DNA from: Desulfobacteraceae bacterium | GTDB taxonomy: Bacteria > Desulfobacterota > Desulfobacteria > Desulfobacterales > Desulfosalsimonadaceae | Reading direction: 5' to 3' | Assembly: GCA_007131845.1 (NCBI GenBank) | Contig: SLPT01000205.1 | Location: 1-5,448, forward strand | DNA: 5,448 nucleotides | Shown here: in pieces, positions 1 to 4,370 of the stretch | Numbering within the stretch: position 1 is the stretch's first letter | How the letters are laid out: each line of letters begins with the position of its first letter | Notes under the pieces: generated by a model | The model's input: only the letters and a program-made list of their open reading frames with translations | The model's database searches: none | What the model was told of the DNA's origin: nothing | Program-made: the position numbers and the translations under genes

Positions 1-148
1 GGGATCCCGTGGAGCCGTCCTCGATTACGTGAAGAATGGTAATGGATGCACCAAGCTGGGATGCCAGCACGACGGTTTGCTCGAACATCTGCACCGATGC
101 CTTGGTGAGATCCGATGTAAAAAGAATTTTCCTGATCGGTTTTGCCAT
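1..148 (-). CDS. Universal stress protein (UspA family), N-terminal part
   Basis: The first 49 codons of a universal stress protein; the rest lies beyond the left edge. The start MAKPIRKILFTSDLTKAS, then an alpha-helical stretch and GASITILHVIEDG, match the first beta strand, first helix and second beta strand of the UspA alpha/beta fold. The acidic residue near the end of strand 1 (D13) and the ILHVIE strand are typical. The ATP-binding glycine-rich motif of the family lies near the C-terminus and cannot be checked here, so ATP binding is open. The ATG is preceded by a good ribosome binding site, AAGGAAGG (complement of 153-160), four bases upstream. It follows the TRAP large permease by 58 nt on the same strand and is probably the last or a late gene of that operon. 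In other bacteria TRAP-linked stress proteins (TeaD of the ectoine importer is the known case) are nucleotide-binding regulators of transport. That role is inferred here from position. Confidence 0.85.
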   Translation of the reverse strand, partial: MAKPIRKILFTSDLTKASVQMFEQTVVLASQLGASITILHVIEDGSTGS

Positions 149-206
149 ATATCCTTCCTTGAATTGCGGCCTTATAATACGGATGTCTTACAAGTGACGG
201 CTTTTT

Positions 207-1613
207 CTATATCATGATAGGCAGCCATGTCGCGATTGGCGGAAAAAAGATCACCAGCAGAAGCACGAAAATCAGCACAATCACCGGCAACATGGCGCCT
301 TTGAGTACAGTGTTGATGGGAATTCCGCCAATCTGGGAAACAACATACAGTACACCACCCATGGGCGGCGTGATCAGCGCCAGGTTCACGTTGATCATCA
401 GAATCACGGCGAACCAGATGTTATCCCAGCCCATGTACATGACCACCGGGAACAGCAAGGGTATGGCAAGGTACATCAGGGCCAGGACCTCCATGAACAT
501 TCCCAGCAGAAACAATATGATATTGACAAGAAGCATCAGGAACAGCGGGGAGTAGTCCTGTTCTATGATAAAGGCAAGAATTTCCTGGGGAATCCTTCCG
601 AATACGACCACATGACCAAGCATGGCGCCGCCGATAACGATGATGGCGACCATGGCGGAGAGATTGGCTGCGGACAGAAGAATGTCCCACATTTTTTTCA
701 GGCTGAGCGACCTGTAAACCAGAAAACCGATCACGGTACAATAAACGGCGGCAATGGCTGCGGCCTCGGATGCGGTGAAGATGCCGAGATAAATGCCGCC
801 CAGTATGATTACCGGTGCCATCAGCCCCCAAAACGCCTGCTTGATGGCTTCCAGGTGCGTCATGGTAAAAGGGGTATCTTCCGTTTCGGAAGGATCCTCG
901 GATGAAACCCCGGCAAGCGCCTCACTCTGGGCATTCATCGAGGCCGACGGACTTCCGGCGCCGTCCTCCGTGTTACAGGCTGCCGGTCCGGAAGCAGGCT
1001 TGTCTTTTTCAATGCTCCATGGCGACAGGGCGACCAGCGCAAGGGAGTATAATATAATCAGCAGTATGCCGGGTATCATTCCGGCCATAAAGAGCCGGGC
1101 AATGGACTCGTCGGTCAGATACCCGTAGACGATCATGACGATACTCGGCGGGATAACGCTGCCGAGCGATCCGCCGGCGGTGATGGCCGCGGAAATGATG
1201 GTGTCCGAATATTTGGCCCGGCGGAGTTCCGGTATGGCAATCAATCCCATGGTGGACGCGGAGACAAAGCTGGAGCCGGTCATTGCGGAAAACACGCCGG
1301 AGGAAGCGATCGTGGCAATCCCCAGTCCGGATTTCATCCGGCCGAAAAACACCCGGGCCGCATCAAAAAGCCGCTTTCCCATGCCGGTCGCCGATATAAG
1401 CTGGGCGGCCAGAATAAACAGGGGGATTGCTACCAGGACGGAGGAATCGAGGGCCCCGTAGGCTTTTTCGATTCCCATGCCCATTGCCATTTCGAAATCC
1501 GTATACAGCGTCAGCAAGCCCAGGGCCAGAAACCCCAGCCCGAAGCCGACGGGAAGGCCGGATGCCAGAACCAACAGGAAAACAACGATAAAACCAATAA
1601 TGTATAAGACCAT
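207..1613 (-). CDS. dctM: TRAP transporter large permease (DctM family)
   Basis: The ion-coupled transmembrane subunit of a tripartite ATP-independent periplasmic (TRAP) importer, with 468 residues and about a dozen hydrophobic segments. Family motifs are in order: SSGVFSAMTGSSFVSASTMG (about 104-123), GGSLGSVIPPSIVMIVYG (147-164), GGIYLGIFTASEAAAIAAVY (272-291) and LITPPMGGVLYVVSQIGG (413-430). The two PP-containing segments belong to the pseudo-symmetric halves that form the transport site. The family usually has about 425-440 residues. The excess lies in an acidic, Ser/Ala-rich loop at about 203-248, between the two halves. The ATG is the earliest possible start in this frame, because a TAG lies nine bases upstream of it. 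The Shine-Dalgarno is weak (GGATTAG at best), so translation may depend on coupling to the small permease gene, which ends 29 nt upstream. The substrate cannot be read from this subunit. Confidence 0.95.
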   Translation of the reverse strand: MVLYIIGFIVVFLLVLASGLPVGFGLGFLALGLLTLYTDFEMAMGMGIEKAYGALDSSVLVAIPLFILAAQLISATGMGKRLFDAARVFFGRMKSGLGIATIASSGVFSAMTGSSFVSASTMGLIAIPELRRAKYSDTIISAAITAGGSLGSVIPPSIVMIVYGYLTDESIARLFMAGMIPGILLIILYSLALVALSPWSIEKDKPASGPAACNTEDGAGSPSASMNAQSEALAGVSSEDPSETEDTPFTMTHLEAIKQAFWGLMAPVIILGGIYLGIFTASEAAAIAAVYCTVIGFLVYRSLSLKKMWDILLSAANLSAMVAIIVIGGAMLGHVVVFGRIPQEILAFIIEQDYSPLFLMLLVNIILFLLGMFMEVLALMYLAIPLLFPVVMYMGWDNIWFAVILMINVNLALITPPMGGVLYVVSQIGGIPINTVLKGAMLPVIVLIFVLLLVIFFPPIATWLPIMI

Positions 1614-1642
1614 GAAAAGCTAATCCATTTTGCGTGTCCGAA

Positions 1643-2155
1643 TCATTGCCGGATGGATACGGCAACGTCTTCAACCAGTTTTTTCAAAAACTGCAGGGAC
1701 AAAAGCGCCCCGCCGACGGGCACCAGCAGCCAGATAATCCACAAGGGCGTGTCCATGGCGCCCGAGCTCCGGTCATTGATGATATAGGCCACATGCGCCA
1801 TCTCCGCGCCCTTGTAGATGAACACAAGGCAATAAGCCAGTCCCATGGTGTTGGTCAGCAGGCGCATTCGCCGCCTGTTTTTCCGCGACAACCGGTCGAT
1901 GATTATCGTGATGGAAAAATGACTGTCATTTTTAAGGGCGTAAGCCGCCCCCAGAAAACCGACGCCCATACACAGATAAATGCTCAATTCCCCGACCCAG
2001 TAGGTGGGGGAATTGAACACGTAACGCATGATGACTTCATATGTAACGATGCAGGTCACAATCCCCAGGCAGACAGCGGCGAGAACGCCTCCGGCGGTTG
2101 CCGTATGGTCGACCCAGCGATAGAGAAAAAAACGCTTTGCTGCAGGTGATTCCAT
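1643..2155 (-). CDS. dctQ: TRAP transporter small permease (DctQ family)
   Basis: The four-helix small membrane subunit that pairs with the large permease and helps dock the periplasmic binding protein. It has 170 residues, a normal size. Helix 1 is at about 19-42, followed by the family hallmark EVIMRYVFNSPTYWVGELS (40-58). Helix 2 is about 58-74, and then comes the second hallmark, GAAYALKNDSHFSI (69-82). A basic stretch, RLSRKNRRRMR (88-98), is likely cytoplasmic. Helix 3 is about 99-116, and the final helix starts after the typical DTPLWI (135-140) and runs to about 158. The gene starts 12 nt after the binding-protein stop. The stop codon itself contributes to the ribosome binding site (TAGGA, with the TAG at 2168-2170), so the two genes are probably translationally coupled. 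It lies 29 nt before the large permease gene. Confidence 0.94.
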   Translation of the reverse strand: MESPAAKRFFLYRWVDHTATAGGVLAAVCLGIVTCIVTYEVIMRYVFNSPTYWVGELSIYLCMGVGFLGAAYALKNDSHFSITIIIDRLSRKNRRRMRLLTNTMGLAYCLVFIYKGAEMAHVAYIINDRSSGAMDTPLWIIWLLVPVGGALLSLQFLKKLVEDVAVSIRQ

Positions 2156-2167
2156 TCTGACAGATTC

Positions 2168-3193
2168 CTATTTCTCGGTTTCCAGATCCAATTCCAAATG
2201 GCCAAGGCTCAGTTCAAGGAGACGCTGCGCGGTCGCTCCATGCTCTTCAGCCCATTCCATCCATACAGGCTCGGCGATTTCCTGGATTTTCCGGCGCTCT
2301 TCATCGTCCATTATATGGATGGTCGCCCCATCTTTTTCCAATTCATTGATAAAATTCGCTTCCCAGGCTTTTCCGGTTTCCAGGGTCCGCATGGCTGCTT
2401 TTTGTCCTTCCGCCACCATGATCTTGCGGGCTTCTTCGGGAATTCTCTCCCACGTTCGCTTGTTGGCACAGACCAGGATGGTTGCATAACTCATGTCGAT
2501 CTTCGTGTAATAGGGAGCCACTTCGTGGGATCGCTGGAAATAGCCGCCCACCGTGGAATTGGCATTGGCTTCGGCAACACCCCGGCGCAGGGCCATGTAC
2601 TGTTCATCCTGGGGAATGGAAGTGTCCGGCGCAGCATTGAGCCGCCGCATGATATTGGAGAACATGGGACTGGCGGAAAGGATCCGTAGGCCTTCGAAAT
2701 CTTCTATGGTTTCGATATTTTTCTTGTTGGAAAAGACCTGAACGCCGTCCAGGAAGCTGGGATAAACCAAGACCATGTTTCGCTGTTCCAGCTCGCTTTC
2801 GATGATCTCGAGGGATTCTCCCTTGTACGCCGCCGCGATCTGGTCCACGCTGTCAAAGGCAAAGGGGAGATACACGCCCTGGAGCATGGGGATCATACCG
2901 AGCATGGATGGTTGAAGAACCAGCCCCAGATCGATGGAGCCCCTGGCAACGGCACGGTGCATGTCGCCCGGTCCGAAAAGCTGACCGCCGGGATAGTCCA
3001 CGATCTTGATCATGTCGCCGGCTTTATCATTGACGGTCTCGATCCACGCGTTTCTCGCCTCGGCCACGTAGTGGCTGGTCGGCCCCCATGTTGCCAATCT
3101 CAGTTCCATCACATCGGCCATGGCTGATCTGGGCATCAGGGTCATGGCAAGGGCAAAAAAACAACATACGCACAGAATAACTCTGTTTTTCAT
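2168..3193 (-). CDS. dctP: TRAP transporter periplasmic solute-binding protein (DctP family)
   Basis: The extracytoplasmic receptor that captures the substrate and delivers it to the DctQM permeases. It has 341 residues from the chosen start. Residues 1-26 are a Sec signal peptide: basic MKNR, a hydrophobic core and a cleavage-like SAMA followed by D27. The mature protein opens with MELRLATWGP. Family features are YPGGQLFGPGDMHRAVARG (67-85), LPFAFDSVDQ (109-118), FEGLRILSASP (166-176) and GVAEANANS (205-213), the last aligning with the common G-V-D-G-Q-E-N segment. In the usual GLK[ILM]R motif the arginine that binds the substrate carboxylate is replaced by L172, while N212 keeps the usual asparagine. 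An ATG at 3316 would add 41 residues before the signal peptide. I rejected it because 3193 has a strong AGGAGGAG just upstream. This is the first gene of the operon. The ligand is unknown. Confidence 0.94.
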   Translation of the reverse strand: MKNRVILCVCCFFALAMTLMPRSAMADVMELRLATWGPTSHYVAEARNAWIETVNDKAGDMIKIVDYPGGQLFGPGDMHRAVARGSIDLGLVLQPSMLGMIPMLQGVYLPFAFDSVDQIAAAYKGESLEIIESELEQRNMVLVYPSFLDGVQVFSNKKNIETIEDFEGLRILSASPMFSNIMRRLNAAPDTSIPQDEQYMALRRGVAEANANSTVGGYFQRSHEVAPYYTKIDMSYATILVCANKRTWERIPEEARKIMVAEGQKAAMRTLETGKAWEANFINELEKDGATIHIMDDEERRKIQEIAEPVWMEWAEEHGATAQRLLELSLGHLELDLETEK

Positions 3194-3196
3194 TTT

Positions 3197-3204
3197 CTCC
3201 TCCT
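3197..3204 (-). promoter_or_regulatory. Ribosome binding site of the TRAP binding-protein gene
   Basis: AGGAGGAG on the minus strand, with its AGGAGG core five bases before the ATG that ends at 3193. It is the strongest Shine-Dalgarno of the minus-strand operon. It fixes the start at the signal peptide rather than at the upstream in-frame ATG at 3316. Strong initiation here fits the usual excess of binding protein over permease in these importers. Confidence 0.85.
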
Positions 3205-3304
3205 GAAAGTGGGTTACAATCTGAACTCCGGCTTGTGTTCCGGTATGCAGGCGAAAAGCTGAATACCGTTTTCGGATAAGAACCGGCGTTATTTGTACTG
3301 TTCT

Positions 3305-3320
3305 ATCAATATCCATGCCA
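3305..3320 (-). promoter_or_regulatory. Possible sigma-54 promoter for the TRAP operon
   Basis: On the minus strand, TGGCATG, four bases, then TTGAT. The sigma-54 consensus is TGGCACG, four bases, then TTGC followed by A or T. The GG and the spacing are right, but the usually invariant GC of the -12 element is GA here, which counts strongly against it. It would start transcription about 100 bases before the binding-protein ATG. The inverted repeat at 3437-3472 would then sit about 145-180 bases upstream of that start, the usual distance for an enhancer-binding activator. Confidence 0.22.
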
Positions 3321-3368
3321 TAATAGACAATACGGCCCGTCCGGCGTGCCGATCGGAAGGGTAGGATT

Positions 3369-3374
3369 TATAAT
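3369..3374 (+). promoter_or_regulatory. Possible -10 element for the PHP gene
   Basis: A perfect TATAAT on the plus strand. At 17-base spacing the -35 region reads GTGCCG, only three of six matches to TTGACA, so the promoter would be weak or activator-dependent. If used, it gives a leader of about 120 bases before the PHP start, with the inverted repeat at 3437-3472 inside that leader. Confidence 0.2.
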
Positions 3375-3436
3375 CAAATGGTTATCCGGATAGAAAAAAG
3401 AAGTACAATGACGGACCGGCTTAAAAAAAGCGTATA

Positions 3437-3483
3437 GGGTTACACTGTTGTAACTTTGCAGAGGTGTAACCCGTAACACTGTT
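3437..3483. repeat. Cluster of inverted and direct repeats, likely operator
   Basis: A perfect 9-base inverted repeat, GGGTTACAC (3437-3445) and GTGTAACCC (3464-3472), encloses a second palindrome sharing its left arm, GTTACA, four bases, TGTAAC (3439-3454). A direct repeat also joins GTTACACTGTT (3439-3449) to GTAACACTGTT (3473-3483), with 10 of 11 bases identical and starts 34 bases apart, roughly three helical turns. This arrangement of half-sites suggests cooperative binding of a dimeric regulator, 20-67 bases before the PHP start codon. The outer pair could instead form an RNA hairpin with an 18-base loop if transcribed. The regulator is unknown. Confidence 0.55.
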
Positions 3484-3503
3484 TCTATTACCACGCCATT
3501 TCC

Positions 3504-4121
3504 ATGTTTATAATCGACCTTCACATCCATACGAGCCTCGGCGGCGATTCTGATATCCGTCCGGAAGAACTGGTTGCCTGTGCGCGCAGGGCCGGCATGG
3601 ACGGTATTTGTGTAACAGAACACCACTCCTGGGATCTGAGCCGTCCGTTCGACCGTATCGCCGAAGAGGAAAACTTCCCGATAATCCGGGGGCTCGAGTA
3701 CCGTGCAGCGGAAGGCCACCTTTTGATATACGGCGTACCCGCGGGCAGGGGGGATCTGCCGCCGGGGCTGCCCATGCAGACGGCCGTCGACTGGGTCAAC
3801 CGGCGGGGAGGCGCCGCGGTGCCTGCACATCCATACCAGCGTACTTATTCCGGAACTGCATTGGGCGATGCGCTATTGCAGTTGACCGGAATTGCCGCCA
3901 TCGAGACCCATAACGGCAGCATCCGGCCGGAGGAAAATGAGCTGGCATGCAAAGCGGCCCGATCCATGGGAGTAAACGGCATCGGCGGCTCGGACGCCCA
4001 TGGTGCCGAAGCAGTAGGAAATGCCTGCACCTGTTTTTCCCATCCTGTAACCAACGCGAAACAACTCGCGGAAGCGCTTAAAGCCGGTGGATATCGCCCT
4101 GAAATACAGCCCCCGGTTTGA
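3504..4121 (+). CDS. PHP-domain metal-dependent hydrolase, stand-alone
   Basis: A 205-residue protein made almost entirely of one PHP (polymerase and histidinol phosphatase) domain, which binds two or three metal ions and hydrolyses phosphoesters. Candidate metal ligands fall in family order: H7 and H9 in DLHIHT, H40 in the TEHH motif (E39 preceding), E65 in GLEYR, H72, H109 in PAHPY, H136 in ETHNG, and D164 with H166 in GSDAH. The site appears complete, so the protein is probably active. The cytoplasm is likely, as there is no signal peptide. Known relatives include histidinol phosphatase, 5'-3' exonucleases acting on small RNAs or pAp, and domains of DNA polymerases; sequence alone does not choose among them. 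MFIIDLHIHT is where this family normally begins, so I keep the ATG at 3504 although no Shine-Dalgarno precedes it. It is transcribed away from the TRAP operon and is followed by a likely terminator. Confidence 0.9.
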   Translation: MFIIDLHIHTSLGGDSDIRPEELVACARRAGMDGICVTEHHSWDLSRPFDRIAEEENFPIIRGLEYRAAEGHLLIYGVPAGRGDLPPGLPMQTAVDWVNRRGGAAVPAHPYQRTYSGTALGDALLQLTGIAAIETHNGSIRPEENELACKAARSMGVNGIGGSDAHGAEAVGNACTCFSHPVTNAKQLAEALKAGGYRPEIQPPV

Positions 4122-4149
4122 CACGGACGCAAAACCGCTTATTCTTTTT

Positions 4150-4171
4150 CCTAAACCGAGTTTAGGTTTTT
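4150..4171 (+). terminator. Likely intrinsic terminator after the PHP gene
   Basis: CCTAAAC, loop CGA, GTTTAGG, then five T. The 7-bp stem is AU-rich and only moderately stable, but the T run follows it directly, 29 bases after the PHP stop codon. It points rightward only: on the other strand the stem is followed by A. It suggests that the PHP gene and the flavoprotein gene downstream are separate transcription units. Confidence 0.6.
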
Positions 4172-4360
4172 AAAACCGGCCCCTGATGCATCCTGTTACC
4201 GTATTGGTCCTTTTGTTCCATCCGCAGCAGCTTTCGTGAAGCATTCCATTGAAACGGTTTGCCTGAAGGAAGGATTGCTTTTTCTTTCCCCGATCAGCCG
4301 CCCGTTTTTAATAAAGACAGATGCGGCTACACGAAGCCAAACACTATTTATGCCATTCAA

Positions 4361-4366
4361 AGGAGG
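4361..4366 (+). promoter_or_regulatory. Ribosome binding site of the flavoprotein gene
   Basis: AGGAGG, extended on its left by AA, four bases before the ATG at 4371. It is the strongest plus-strand Shine-Dalgarno in the window and fixes the start. It contrasts with the PHP gene, which has none. Confidence 0.85.
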
Positions 4367-4370
4367 AATC

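Larger units (their letters stand above)
3194..3503. promoter_or_regulatory. Divergent intergenic region between the TRAP operon and the PHP gene
   Basis: 310 bases with no convincing gene; open frames crossing it are shadows of the flanking genes. It must hold the promoters of both the minus-strand TRAP operon and the plus-strand PHP gene. Visible elements are a repeat cluster at 3437-3483, a further GGGTTACA at 3211-3218 close to the binding-protein start, a possible sigma-54 site on the minus strand at 3305-3320, a TATAAT on the plus strand at 3369-3374 with a poor -35 region, and a perfect 10-base palindrome TATCCGGATA at 3383-3392. None of the promoters is certain. Confidence 0.6.
4122..4370. 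other. Intergenic region before the flavoprotein gene
   Basis: 249 bases with no convincing gene. The left part holds the terminator hairpin and a second overlapping palindrome, GGTTTT T AAAACC (4165-4177), which could compete with it. The rest should carry the promoter of the gene starting at 4371. I see isolated matches, such as TTGAAA at 4249-4254, but no well-spaced -35/-10 pair and no sound sigma-54 site. Confidence 0.5.

Noticed and set aside
1634..2149. 171-codon plus-strand open frame
   Set aside because: Opposite-strand shadow of the small permease, whose hydrophobic segments and motifs are clear.
3194..3316. 41-residue N-terminal extension of the binding protein from the ATG at 3316
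   Set aside because: It would bury the signal peptide internally. The ATG at 3193 has a strong AGGAGGAG and begins a standard Sec signal.
3437..3472. Inverted repeat as an insertion-sequence end or attachment site
   Set aside because: There is no transposase or integrase in the window, no target duplication, and the arms belong to a multi-copy half-site pattern.
3306..3830. 174-codon minus-strand open frame across the intergenic region and the PHP gene
   Set aside because: It is antisense to a PHP gene with intact family motifs, has no recognisable protein features, and overlaps the repeat cluster.
4041..4056. Further TGTAACC copies inside genes (about 4047 and 4455) as operators
   Set aside because: They lie in coding sequence, explained by codons, without partner half-sites nearby.
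4264..4279. Sigma-54 promoter ahead of the flavoprotein gene (TTGCT at 4275-4279)
   Set aside because: The -12 half is good, but the -24 half reads TGAAGGA and lacks the GG at the required place.
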